From the NCBI GenBank assembly GCA_013115125.1, contig JABANN010000375.1, positions 1 through 34,352 of the forward strand: a DNA stretch of 34,352 bases, in the 5' to 3' direction. Each line of letters opens with the position of its first letter. Positions within the stretch are counted from its first letter, which is position 1. This document shows, piece after piece, positions 1 to 13,300 of the stretch. The notes beneath the pieces are model-generated. The model did not search any database. It saw only the letters and a program-made list of their open reading frames with translations, and was not told the origin of the DNA. The stretch is from Perkinsus olseni. Taxonomy: Eukaryota; Perkinsozoa; Perkinsida. The translations under genes were made by a program, and so were the position numbers.

Positions 1-8
1 GACGGGAG

Positions 9-671
9 ATGATTCTCGTTAACACGTACCCCAGAAAGAAAACTGGGGACTATGCGATGCGGTTCAGATGCCCGTTCTCTCGTGCGACAGGCTATGTCGC
101 GCAATGTCCTTACACTGGTTACATATATTGCAGCGAGGATGATGTTTTCACCCTCGGTCTACCACCATCCCCTCATCCACCACATGAACCGCTGGACCCG
201 TCCAAGGCACGAGAGGAGGAGCGGAAGGCTAAAATGGACGATGTCATCTTGGACTGTCTCAGAAAGGACGCGAACGTCGACACCACTCTGAGAGAGCTTG
301 AACGGAATGGGCTTATCGCCGCTGGGGTCGACTCAAGAACCATCAAATACATCTACAATCGGAGGTACGTTCTGAAGAAGGCCCTAGACCCGGGGGTCCC
401 CAGATGTGTTGGCGACTCGACGGTAGAGCTCGAAGAGTTCTGTCTGAATAATAGTGCTATCCCTCCTCCGGAAGAACCCCACAAGATATTTTGCATCACC
501 CATAAGTCAACCGCCGCCTCATACTATTCATACTTCACGACACGTCACCTATTAGAGAAGGGAGTAGGTGAGGTCCATAGCGACGGTTTAGCCGTCGCTG
601 AGGATATTGGGGTCCGCTGGGCTTGCCTTCGGCAAGCATATTCCCCGACGCCCCAGGATTTGAAGTCCTGA
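9..671 (+). CDS. Uncharacterised ORF, possible MULE-like transposase N-terminal fragment
   Basis: An open frame of 220 codons starts at an ATG, with no intron needed. The first third has spaced cysteines (residues about 21, 33 and 41) that could be a zinc-binding DNA-recognition region. A charged helical stretch (about residues 65-100) follows. The segment around residues 165-195 reads THKSTAASYYSYFTTRHLL and then a VHSDG motif, which resembles the stretch leading to the first catalytic aspartate of MULE-type DNA transposases. The rest of a transposase catalytic domain is missing: the frame soon enters an antisense tRNA-Sec fragment, which supplies the last codons. The family call rests on remembered motif order only. 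It could instead be an unrelated lineage-specific protein. If the call is right, this is a truncated DNA-transposon gene. Confidence 0.4.
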   Translation: MILVNTYPRKKTGDYAMRFRCPFSRATGYVAQCPYTGYIYCSEDDVFTLGLPPSPHPPHEPLDPSKAREEERKAKMDDVILDCLRKDANVDTTLRELERNGLIAAGVDSRTIKYIYNRRYVLKKALDPGVPRCVGDSTVELEEFCLNNSAIPPPEEPHKIFCITHKSTAASYYSYFTTRHLLEKGVGEVHSDGLAVAEDIGVRWACLRQAYSPTPQDLKS

Positions 672-698
672 CCGAGCACCAGCCCGGGTCACCAGTGC
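644..698 (-). pseudogene. Truncated antisense tRNA-Sec fragment
   Basis: Read on the minus strand, these 55 bases are identical to the first 55 bases of the two complete tRNA-Sec copies at 6527 and 27283. They cover the 5' acceptor strand, D arm, anticodon arm with UCA, and the first bases of the variable arm. The T arm, 3' acceptor strand and terminator are absent. Beyond the breakpoint lies unrelated sequence with a perfect 7-bp hairpin (GCTTGCC, TTC, GGCAAGC). It cannot make a functional tRNA. Perfect identity suggests recent copying. Confidence 0.85.
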
Positions 699-1625
699 AA
701 CTTAAAAATATTGGACCATTTTTCTGCGTGGCCGATGTTCGTCTCAGTACAACCAAACAATATTCCACCTCGTGTCGATCAGAAACGTTTTCTACGACGA
801 TTCTTTCTAGTCCCGTCACGGGACTCCCGTGTGAGGAGCTGCTGAGGCCCACAGTCACGAAACAAGCACGTGTGTTGCGAGATGTCGCCAAAAGCGATTT
901 TTTCTCGCGAGTAAAGGAGAGATGAATCATATACCCATTCCGAACAACTGGATACCACGCCAACTCGTCATCGAATCCTGTCATGCACTTCTTGCAAACA
1001 TGGGACTCATTGAGTCCGACTCAACACTTCGACCATTACAGCAGACGTTCGACAAATTTTCACGTTCGAGTGTGAGACTGGATACACTCTTAGTCCCTGC
1101 GGTAAGTTACTAAGGGCTTGTGAACGTCCGTCCAGCTCAAAGCACTCTACACTACCCTCTTGCTCAACCGGATGTTTTTCTGGCGCGCGACCCGGTATTT
1201 ACGGTGGGGCCCTGTTCCTAAGTACCCACCAATACCAATTTTCCCACAACGCCAACTACTACCACCCACTAGGTCCTCGCCCATCTATTCCTCCAATAAC
1301 TTAACAACTCAAGTAGTACTCACGAGTAGGAGTGAAGGAAGACTTCACCGACGAAAACGGTGATAGTTATGACTACAGGGGTAACCGAGCGGCAGCAGCA
1401 GCGGTAGCAGCAGAGTGACTTGGAAATTACCAAGCATCAGCCCAGGAGTCTTCAGGAGGCGTCACAGCTGAGAAAGCGGTCATGATCAGCAGCCTGTGCA
1501 ACAACAGTTATTACATCGAGCTGGCTGAGGCCTGACAGCAGGCTTCTGATGCATATTAGCGGCTCGAGTGTTGACCCTGGAAACGAGATATCATCCATCA
1601 AAACCGCTTCCCTTCCCTCTCGCCC
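699..1625. other. Stretch with no convincing gene
   Basis: This covers the region from the tRNA-Sec fragment to the 3' end of the DDX3 gene. Short frames exist (for example 922-1113 on the plus strand, 63 codons), but none shows a family motif or a splice pattern. A small CAG/GTA-rich run lies near 1391-1415. The last few hundred bases probably include the 3' UTR of the minus-strand helicase gene. Confidence 0.5.
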
Positions 1626-4689
<3,064 letters not shown>

Positions 4690-5315
4690 GAAACGAATAC
4701 AACTAAAATAAGAACAACAATGGCAATACGCTCCCAACCGTTCAGGGCGAGAATCTTGAGCATGTAAGCTCACTTGTTAAAGGCAAGCAGCAACCTTGGA
4801 TACTCGGCCCGGATCAAAATACGCAGTTTTAACTTTAAAATTCCACGAAAAACGGAACAAATAATTTTACAATCGAGTAAACTCACGAAGGCAAGGGATG
4901 GGTGTATGAGAGAACCTCCGCCGCGAGGGGCCTCCTCCAGCCACCCGTGAGATCCCCTCGGCTGCTCGACATGAAATCGCACAAGAATTGTTACTTCGCT
5001 CCGCTAGCACGAATCTCGCCCGCCAAGTAGATCGATTACCCTTGGAATCGCTGCCGATCTACCTCCATCAACCCCTTCGGAGACTTCCTGCCAAGGTAAT
5101 GCTCGGGGCCGATCTAATCGACTTCATTCACGGCTGACTGTGGGCGTGGTAGTGATTGTGAGACTTGTCTGAAGCGTGCGAACTTAACGTGGTGACTCTT
5201 GACGTCGTCTAGTGCTGTGATGAGTCGTTGTACTCGTACCACTGAACTGGATGGGGAATATTCACGAAGGCAGTGATGGTTGGGTGGTGATGATCAGCGA
5301 CGTTATTCTTATCAG
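4690..5315. promoter_or_regulatory. Divergent intergenic region between DDX3 and RPS15A
   Basis: About 630 bp separates the start codons of two head-to-head housekeeping genes, so it must hold both promoters and 5' UTRs. No TATA box or other core element was recognised. A splice-acceptor-like sequence lies at each end: ATTTTAG just upstream of the DDX3 ATG on the minus strand, and TTATTCTTATCAG directly against the RPS15A ATG on the plus strand. Short frames here look like chance. Confidence 0.6.
5303..5315 (+). promoter_or_regulatory. Splice acceptor abutting the RPS15A start codon
   Basis: The bases TTATTCTTATCAG end exactly one base before the ATG. A pyrimidine-rich tract plus CAG is a good 3' splice site. 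It is either the end of a 5' UTR intron or a spliced-leader trans-splice acceptor; the sequence cannot tell which. Confidence 0.5.
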
Positions 5316-5887
5316 ATGGTACGTGTGTCTGTGCTGCGTGACTGCCTCAACTCAATCTTGAACGCCGAGAAGGCCGGTAAGAGGCAGGTCCTCATCCGAC
5401 CTTGCTCCAAGGTTATCGTCAAGTTCTTGCAGGTCATGCAAAAGAACGGTAATAATATTGACCTATCGGGCTCGAATAGTGCTTCGCTCCACGGCGTTCC
5501 TTGCTAAGGGGTGTGTGTTCATGTTGTCTTGTCGTTCAGGTTACATTGGTGACTTCGAGATCGTCGACGATCACCGTGCTGGCAAGGTCATCGTCAACCT
5601 CAACGGTCGCATCAACAAGTGCGGCGTCATCTCTCCCCGTTTCGATATCGAGACCGGTGATATTGAGCAGGTACTACTGGCGATGGGTTAGTCTTACTCG
5701 ATGGATGTGTGCGTCGCTAGAGTGCTCGGTAGCTTCATTAATGGTGTTCTCATTTCAGTTGGCCTCTGACCTCCTGCCCTCTCGCCAGTTCGGTCACGTC
5801 GTGCTCACTACCCCTTACGGCATCATGGACCACGAGGAGGCCCGTCGTAAGCACACTGGTGGCAAGGTCGTCGGCTTCTTCTTCTAA
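5316..5887 (+). CDS. RPS15A: 40S ribosomal protein uS8 (S15a)
   Basis: Small-subunit protein of the cytosolic ribosome that binds helix 21 of 18S rRNA. Three exons (5316-5448, 5540-5670, 5759-5887) give 393 nt, 130 residues, exactly the length of eukaryotic S15a. The N-terminus [20 protein letters not shown], the centre [16 protein letters not shown] and [16 protein letters not shown], and the C-terminus [20 protein letters not shown] followed by [12 protein letters not shown] and a Phe-rich end are all family hallmarks. The two introns (91 and 88 nt) are about twice as long as those of DDX3. The start is fixed by homology and by the adjacent acceptor. Stop TAA. Confidence 0.97.
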
Positions 5888-6526
5888 GTCAACAACAATA
5901 ACTCCAGCCACTTGAAGAGAGGCAACATGCGGCAGCCGCTACTAAGCCACTGCAACAGCCACTGACTCTCTGGGGGGTCGAAGGAGGTTTCTCCAGGAAG
6001 GCAGCGATAGCCGTGTTGTGTTCCCATAGTGTTCATACAGGAGACCTTGTCGGGATGGTATCGGAAAAACTCGAGTACCTCAAACCCGTGAAATGAGGGA
6101 GATTGTCTCGCAGGAAGGGGAAGGTCGTCAGCTTTAACGGTTGGGTATAGCTGGGCCTTCGCGGATAACGGTTGTGAGAGGATGAGCGCTTCAACACCTC
6201 TGAAGGGCGAGTGGGGGAGTCTGCCAGGAATAGTTTCCTGTAGTCACCGTGGGAGTGACATGAACACATAACCACAGCTGCTGCCACGAACTCTCTCTTG
6301 GAATTGCCGCGCGCTGGCGTATTCGACCGAATGGTACCTTCGAGGTGGACGTGCTAGTTGCCGTGGCTGGTCCGCTGTACGCATAAACCTGAGAGCCCAG
6401 GGATCCGAGATGAAGTTCGATCTGCCGGCGGTGAATTCTAGACAGCTACAGGCGAACTTCCTGTTCATTGCGGTTTAGCTATATCTGATTCGGTCTCTCA
6501 CAGAGTGTGCGAGGTCTTCATGTGGT
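5888..6526. other. Intergenic stretch between RPS15A and tRNA-Sec
   Basis: Only short overlapping frames on the minus strand are present, without motifs. The first part is probably the RPS15A 3' UTR. No gene was recognised. Confidence 0.5.
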
Positions 6527-6613
6527 GCACTGGTGACCCGGGCTGGTGCTCGGTCAGGACTTCAAATCCTGGGGCGTCGGGAGGCGCAGGCGTTCGATTC
6601 GCCCTCCGGTGCG
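6527..6613 (+). tRNA. trnU(UCA): Selenocysteine tRNA (anticodon UCA), intergenic copy
   Basis: The 87 bases fold into the eukaryotic 9/4 tRNA-Sec shape. The acceptor stem has 9 positions (GCACTGGTG with CTCCGGTGC, one T-T mismatch at position 8). The D stem has 6 bp (CCGGGC, loop TGGT, GCTCGG). The anticodon stem is CAGGA/TCCTG with loop CTTCAAA, so the anticodon is UCA. The long variable arm is GCGTC/GGCGC, and a 4-bp T stem (GGCG/CGCC) carries loop TTCGATT. The discriminator is G. This tRNA is charged with serine, converted to selenocysteine, and reads UGA in selenoprotein mRNAs that have a SECIS element. It is identical to the copy at 27283. Confidence 0.95.
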
Positions 6614-6618
6614 TTTTT
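6614..6618 (+). terminator. Pol III terminator of tRNA-Sec
   Basis: Five T residues follow the discriminator base directly, a standard RNA polymerase III stop. This supports an expressed gene. Confidence 0.8.
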
Positions 6619-8152
6619 CGCATTCTAGCGTTCTTGGCTAGTGGTAGTCTGTGAGCGGGCCACGGCGCAATTATAGCAGTAGAATCCAGAGTGTCACGAC
6701 TCTGAATGTCATATAAGTATGACGAACCGTCAAAGATTGTGTGAGAGAAATACGATATCATCTTAGTGAGCGCCTAGGAGGAACTGGATGTTACCAGTGA
6801 GGTGGCAAGTCCCAAAACCAAACTCCAAAAGCAGGATGGGGAGTGCTATTCGACCATGCTGATAGTATCAGCGAGTGATTCCACGTGTAGTCACTCGCTA
6901 GTCTTCCTCCACGCCTGCGGCTCAGCGAACGGTTGCTTTAACCCGTGGGCAGGGGGGGGGGTCACTCGAGTCCTTCTTGGCGACCCCGTCGCTGGCGAAC
7001 GGTTGCTTTAACCCGTGGGCAGGGGGGGTCACTCGAGTCCTTCTTGGCGACCCCGTCGCTGGCCTCTCATTCACGCCACCTCATCGGCCCGAGGAACCCG
7101 CGCTGAGACTTGGGTGGGCGCGAGGACGCTATGAGGTGCTACGACCTTCACCAGCAAGACCAAATACCCATTGCCATCACGCCCACGGACGCGGTAGTTC
7201 TACTGATACACAGAGTCTCTGACGTGAGTCGCGAGCTCTTATCGTCACAAACTTCAGTGGCGGTTTGAAGGCGTCGTCATTAGTAGCTACTCCCTTCCTT
7301 GTGATACTGGTCAATGCTGTAGAGATCTTATCTCGAAAATCTCCCGCGTGCTGGAATTACAAGGAAACGCTACATTGAATTCATTCAGACAAACCAGCGG
7401 TTCATCTAGGTTTAAACCGGTGCATGTTGTGCGCGCAATGGGACGCCTGGTGTCCCAGTTGTGCCTCTGACGCCAGCAGGCTAGTCATCAGAATGCGTCC
7501 GGCGACGGGTCGAGCATATGACTGTCGGCTGTTTGTCGACGCCATAAAGTCATCTACCTGACGCCTTCGGGAAGTGGCTTGCGCCTACAGACCCGCGGCT
7601 GCGATGCGAAGGATCGCCTTCGTCTCCGACATAGTTTTCCTTCGCGTCACCCTCGCAACCTTCGTGTGAGATTGTCGTCCGTTTTGACGGCGCCAGTAAA
7701 TCACCGCGCCTCGTCCCGTCTTAAGGTCCGAGGCTCTGCGCTTCGTTCAGCGGAGCATATGCCCGTTGCGCTCCCGTAGCGTTGGAGGTCGGAGAGGCTC
7801 CGAGCCTTCCGTGTTGGTTGAGATTCCTTCGGTTCGCGCGACGTTTTGTGTTCACCTCTACGTCACATGCGCGACCACTTCGCTCTCTTTCAGCTCGAAC
7901 GCTGCAGTTTTCATCGATAAACTTATCTCTAGAATCATTTGACATCTTCGGCTATTCCGCCATCGATAACAGGGTACCTGTGTATCATTCGCGGGGTTTT
8001 CGGTCGTATTTGGTCGAGGGCGGCTAGGAGTCGGATGTGGACACGTACCAACGTGGAAGCGTACGAATGCCCGATGACGACCAATAGTGTTTATTTGCGG
8101 TCCTCACTGTGAGAACCTCACAGCTTTCTTATCTCTCCACGTACACTTGTCC
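6619..8152. other. Long gene-poor stretch with a tandem duplication
   Basis: Apart from the duplicated unit at 6925-7061, nothing was identified. Frames such as 7579-7779 and 7782-8027 (plus) and 7721-7945 (minus) overlap one another and show no family motifs or splice logic, so they were not called. The last 100-200 bases should contain the promoter of the NmrA-like gene. Confidence 0.45.
6925..7061. repeat. Two-copy tandem duplication, 70- and 67-bp units
   Basis: Unit 1 (6925-6994) and unit 2 (6995-7061) both run from GCGAACGGTTGC to GACCCCGTCGCTG. They match except for the length of one G tract, 10 G in the first and 7 G in the second. The match is otherwise exact by eye, so the duplication is recent. 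No function can be read from it. Confidence 0.9.
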
Positions 8153-9121
8153 ATGTCCTCGAAGACAGTCGCGGTTATCGGTGCTACGGGTTTGATCGGT
8201 AAAAGTATCAGCTTGGCCCTGTTGAGGTTGGGCCATAAGGTGATCGCTGTTACTCGGAGCATCTCGAGTAAGGAGGTTATCGCCAAGGAGCTCGAGAACG
8301 CCGGGGCTAAGGTGAGTGTACTCGGGCATGCCTAATGCTATTGCCTATCTACTATCAGGTAGTTGAGGTCCCCAATCAAAACGATGAGGCCGCATTGGCT
8401 ACCGTCTTCCGTAAGAACCAAGTCGACACTGTTATTTGCGCTATACACGGCTCAGCTCCGGTCATCAGAGATGTCGAGGGTCACATCATCAACGCTGCCG
8501 TAAAGAGCGGTACCGTTGAGCGCTTCTGCCCCGACGAGTTCGGTGTCCATACAGGAGCCATTCCGTGGGGTTTGGCTGATCTCTTCGATGCCAAAAAGGA
8601 GATGCAGGAGCTCGTCCGCAAGTCTGGGTTAAAGTGGACCGCCGTATTCGTTGGGGGGGGTGTTTTCTTATTTTGCCCCCTCACGGGAGTCAGGTCGCGG
8701 ATTCGTCGTTACCTTCGGCGATCGGGATGCTCTGTTCTTCACCAACAGCCTACAAGATATCGGAATGATGATAGCCCGGGCCTCTACTGATGAGCGCACC
8801 ATCAACAAGTACGTGCAGTTCCAGGTTAACCCGACCACTCAGGCAAAGAATCTGGAGATGGTCAGGAAGATCTGGCCGAAGACGGATTTCCCTGAGAGGC
8901 ACATTGACGAGGCCGAGCTCATCCGCCTTATGCGCGACGAGAGCGATAACGACCTCTGGGTTATCCTGTACGCCATCTTCTGCATGGGCCGTATGGATTG
9001 TCTTGATTTCCCCGAGACCATGTTGGGCGATGGTATCTTCCCTGCCGACTACAAGTTCACCACCATTGAGGAGTGCCTCTCTGATTCTGCCTTCGTCTTC
9101 CCAGACAGCAAGAAGGCGTAG
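8153..9121 (+). CDS. NmrA/isoflavone-reductase-like NAD(P)-binding protein
   Basis: Atypical short-chain dehydrogenase or redox-sensor family protein. Exon 1 (8153-8311) begins MSSKTVAVIGATGLIGKSIS, with the GxxGxxG dinucleotide-binding loop at residues 10-16, and a 47-nt intron follows. Exon 2 carries DTVICAIHG, the VERFCPDEFGVHTG segment typical of isoflavone reductase relatives, and GLKWTAVFVGG. At the run of eight G residues (8653-8660) the frame that gives VFSYFAPS, DI and the C-terminus is one base off from the upstream frame. With seven G the frames join and give about 306 residues, the normal family length. The break is either an assembly or sequencing slip, or a real frameshift in this copy. 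Substrate cannot be predicted. Stop TAG. Confidence 0.85.
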
Positions 9122-10353
9122 TTCCAACAACACTAATTCACTAGATTCGTTGCAGCACTAGTCAATCATGATGCATCCCGAAGGGATTGTTAACACTCGC
9201 CCACTCTCTGCTCCTTTCCACTTCTCTCTTGTCTCGTGCTGAACAACCGGTGAGTGATCAACTCAGCTCACTGGAGTACTACCTGCGGTTACCATATATA
9301 TTTCCCTGTGGAATGCCCCCTTTTAACAGGCCTTGTGGTGGGGTCGCGTTAACCTCGCCACAGTACTCTGTGCGACCTGAGAAGTCGTCTTTCTAACCAC
9401 TGAGCCCCATCGCAATGAACAGCGCCAAAGAGATCTACAGGCGGTGCATTTAGTATCATTAAACCTCTCGGACAAGTCTGAAACGGGGAGATCCCATTAT
9501 CGTTTTACAGTACTTAGCTTGTACTTTCAACTTCATCACTTAGCTGGAGAAATGACAGAGCCATCGGAAGGCACAACCACCAACTTGATTCGATGCGAAA
9601 GAGGAGGTTGGAGATACCTCCAGTGATTCAGCGGTGCAAACGTCGGCCTGCCATCAGCCAGAGCGGTGGCTATGAACAGCGCGTCAGCGAACTGTCCCGG
9701 TGGACAGCAGTCCGAGGACCGAACGTTCGTCTGGGGTATACGCGTCAGCCTCCCGCTCGCGGACAGCTGAGCCTGCACTTACCCTCTGTCCTGGCTATTT
9801 TGCATTTCTCTCATGAGAACTCCCCATGAAACAAAAGCTAATCTGAAAATTGAGCGGGATCGCAGCGGAGCATCGAGTTGACCCCCTACAAACGAGCTCA
9901 TAATTATAACATCATGAGCCTACTGTCCAGCACGAAGCGCAGAACTCAAGAGTGGTTATCGCTGTTGCATTAGGGTATCCGCGGTGGAAAATCTGAATCC
10001 TTCAAGTGGTACTACCCCATCCTCAGTTTTCAGTCTGATTGTCATCGGATTTGATTCCTGTCGAGTGCGACTGAACTTGCATGAGAGTGTTAGTCATGTA
10101 TCTTCGTGTTTATATTTGGAAGCGTAAGACTGGGTGCATGATAAACGTCCGCAACACTCGCTGAAGTATTCATCAGACCGCTGTAATCAACATGATGCTC
10201 GATGAACATCGAGCGACTATGATAGAGTAGCCGCGTAGACGTTTGACGTGTCTCGGGAGATAGCCGGTCGAGCGAAATACTGTAGTTGAGAGTCAGGCAG
10301 ATATTCCTCGCCGGGGGGAGAGTCAAACTTCAAAGTCTCGTTGCCGAACTGAA
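9122..10353. other. Intergenic stretch without a recognised gene
   Basis: Short frames on both strands (for example 9536-9778 minus and 10090-10326 minus) lack motifs. A degenerate tRNA-like sequence on the minus strand around 9337-9411 was considered and not accepted. The last part should hold the promoter of the coiled-coil gene. Confidence 0.45.
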
Positions 10354-13300
10354 ATGGCGGACTCCTTAGACAGTCTCATCCTGGGCGATAAGGCGGGACC
10401 GTTGACTCGCACGCGTGAAGAGATGGCTGCGGCTGAGGAGAATAGACGATTGGAAGAAGTACGACAGGATAAGGCTGAACTTTGAGTGCTGATGCTAAGC
10501 TGAGTGCTTGCAGGAGATCGCTCAGCTACAGTCAGAGCCTCTGCAGTCCGAGAAGACCACAAAGGGCATTGTAGCACTCCCAAGTAGTCATTATGCCCGC
10601 CGAGCACTGCACGAATCAGACTGACTTTTAGAGCAGCACGCTGAGCCAAACGATAACCACGAGGATGAGGAGCTCGAGGCGCTCTTCAACGAATGGAGCA
10701 CCGAGGGTGGGTTCATCTATATGACACGAGATTGGATACCACTACACTGGCACTCGATTAACTCAATACCCAGCCTGAACGATCAGGCGAGAAGTCTAGA
10801 CCCCAGGGGCCTCATGCTCGTTATACCGTACCGACCCCATCAGCCGACCAGGGAAACGGCAGACTTAACAAGCGACTGAAACGAAAAACTGAGTCCGATG
10901 GTGAAGGAAAAGAGGGAGGAGAGCCTTCACAGTTCAGCACCACAACCGCGGCGGCTGCGCTACCATCACTGAGTGGTCGGTATGGGCCGTGCATTGCTAG
11001 TGCGTCGATTAGTCGGCGGACCGAGTGTGCCCGGCAGCGGAGGTCTCCTCCTCTCCCTCGTTGAGAGGATGTGGCCGTTGGAATACTCTAATACTCAGGT
11101 CTTCTCGGCAATCCACAGCCACACGAGAAGCCCAGCGGGGCATCAGACCAGTAAGGAACAATGTCCTTAAGTCAACGGTTGGAGCCAACTGCATGCAGGA
11201 AGCCAATCAAGCAAACTGCACTGAGGGAGGCAACTAAGGCTTCTGCGGCCCTCCGGTCGAACGAGAAGGAGAATCACGTTGCTTCCGCAGTAGCAGCAGT
11301 AGCGGTGAACCCGCCGCTATTGACAACCACATCCGGTGAGTTTTGAAGACTACCAACGGTCCAGCCAGGGTTCGTCGTAGGTCTGCTCAGTAAACGGCTC
11401 TCAACGGGGCCCACGCAGGGAGCCCCACCGTCAAGCATTGGAGACCGATCCTTCAACGCCTCCTCGGTCGACAAACCGACCCCCGCCGGCGACCTCAACG
11501 AAGGAATCTTCGGTAGTGGGCCACTGCCCTCCGAGGAGGCGCCAGTCTATAAGCCAGATCACCGGATGACTAAACTCTTCTCTCCTTCAACTCACACTCG
11601 TCTAGAAGAGTCTTTTGATCCGAGTAGAAACAACAACAACCTGCAGCCGCTCTCCGAAGAGCTCATCAAGTGAGAACTCATTTTGCGTGTCGCCGTGCGT
11701 GCTAGAGCTTTTGGGTATGGTCAGTTCGCTGGACCTCTCTGGCTTTCAGGGCCAACCTCGGACGCCACGAAGCCGAGAGGGTGGCTAGGAGAACTCAGGA
11801 GAACCTGGAGGTATGCTGCCTCTATAGGAAATAGTTTAACTCCATTCACGCCCGAGATGCCATCGCCTCAGGCCAAGATAGCTGACTTGGAGAAAGCACG
11901 TGCCATGGATGATTTGCGGGCCAGGGATGAGGTTAGCGGTCGAACGTGGCATAATACCCGCTACTCGAGATCGCCCCCTCGACTGTTTTTCACACACCGT
12001 CACAGGTCGAACGGCTGAATTGGAAGGTCGAAAGAGCCAGAGAGGAATTAGAGGATGAACGCGCCCGCTATGAAGGTCGGTCCCGCTGGCAGTTGGCGTA
12101 CTCGGGAATACCGCCTTGACCGAGCTGGTCGGCTCAGAACGTCTACGAAGACTTGAAGAGCAACGCAGTTTGGATAAACAGCGTTCGGAGGAGGAGCTGC
12201 GGCGTGCAGTCTCCGATGAGACGAAAAGGTACGCCGCGTCACTGACATTATCTGAGATGCTCCCAACGAGCAGGCAAGAGCTGGCCACAGAGCGGATAGT
12301 GTATCAACACCGTCGTGAGGTAGAAGCCCTCAAATCCGATCACGAGAGGGAGATCCACATGATGCGGCGGAAACACGGTGAGTCCCTCAAGCCGCCATGG
12401 ATGTTGAATCAATGCCCTGGACGCCTGTTCTCACTGTACTTCAGAAGCCGAGATCGCATCATTAAAGGCATCGTCCGGGGAGAGAGAAAAACTATCCGAA
12501 CTCACAGCGCAGGTGCAACTACGAGGTCGACACCATTGGGCCCGGGGTTGATGTCATTGCTCGTAGATGGTAGCCCACATGGCCCAGTGGGAGGACATGG
12601 CCAATGCTGTGAAGGGCAGTACGGCAATCACGGAGCAGATGAAGTGGGGCGAGGTTCTGGCGGCCCTTTGGACAGCTCCGAACCTCAGAAACGAGCAGCT
12701 CTCAGCGAGGGAGAACTTCGTGAAGTCACTGGAGACCTCGATGAAGGAGCAACAGCGACAGATTGAGGTTCGTCAGCTACCGGTGCCGCGGTCGACGGGT
12801 GGGCTCTGCTAGGTCGAACGATGTAAACTGAGTGAGCTCACCCGAGAGATAGAGGAAGAGCAGAAGTAGGGGATGCATAGGGCTGAGTTCCGACACGGGA
12901 TGCTCTCGCAGGCAACACCGACTGACTCGAGAGACGGAGTCGCAAAGGCTGCAGCTTGAGCATGTACGGCTACAGGAGCTGCAGGAGACGGCACGACAAA
13001 TGCAGCGAGATAGCAAGTGAACTTTCGCCTGGCTGTCGGGCCTCGCCCATAGCGGCACTCGGGCGGTGGGCAGTCGAGCAGAACTAGCTCGGCGTCTCAG
13101 CATCACTGATGAATTGACTTGATGAAGCTGCGTTTGGGAGGTCAGGTCCGCCCTGGTCTCGAGGGAAACCGCAGCGGAAATGGCCGTTCGCGATTTGAAT
13201 GAGCAGAAGCTGGCCTTGGAGTCTCAGAGGAAGGCTTTCGAACTCGACTGTGAAGATCAAGAAAGGAGGCGGGTCCGAGAGGAGCGTTCAATCGGGAAGA

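Noticed and set aside
610-640. Hairpin GCTTGCC-TTC-GGCAAGC followed by CATATTCC, recalling the 5' end of U6 snRNA
   Set aside because: Only the stem-loop resembles U6. The conserved ACAGAGA region and everything downstream are absent.
6527-6613. A selenoprotein gene with an in-frame UGA near the tRNA-Sec copies
   Set aside because: None of the resolved genes needs an internal UGA to stay in frame, and no SECIS-like element was recognised by eye.
7579-8027. Overlapping frames on both strands upstream of the NmrA-like gene
   Set aside because: They overlap each other, have basic low-information composition, and show no family motif or splice sites.
9337-9411. tRNA-like sequence on the minus strand with an A-box-like GGCTCAGTGGTTAGA, a 6-of-7 acceptor stem and a small extra hairpin
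   Set aside because: The D stem and T stem do not pair, the T loop is not canonical, and the apparent anticodon does not agree with a long variable arm. At best it is a decayed tRNA.
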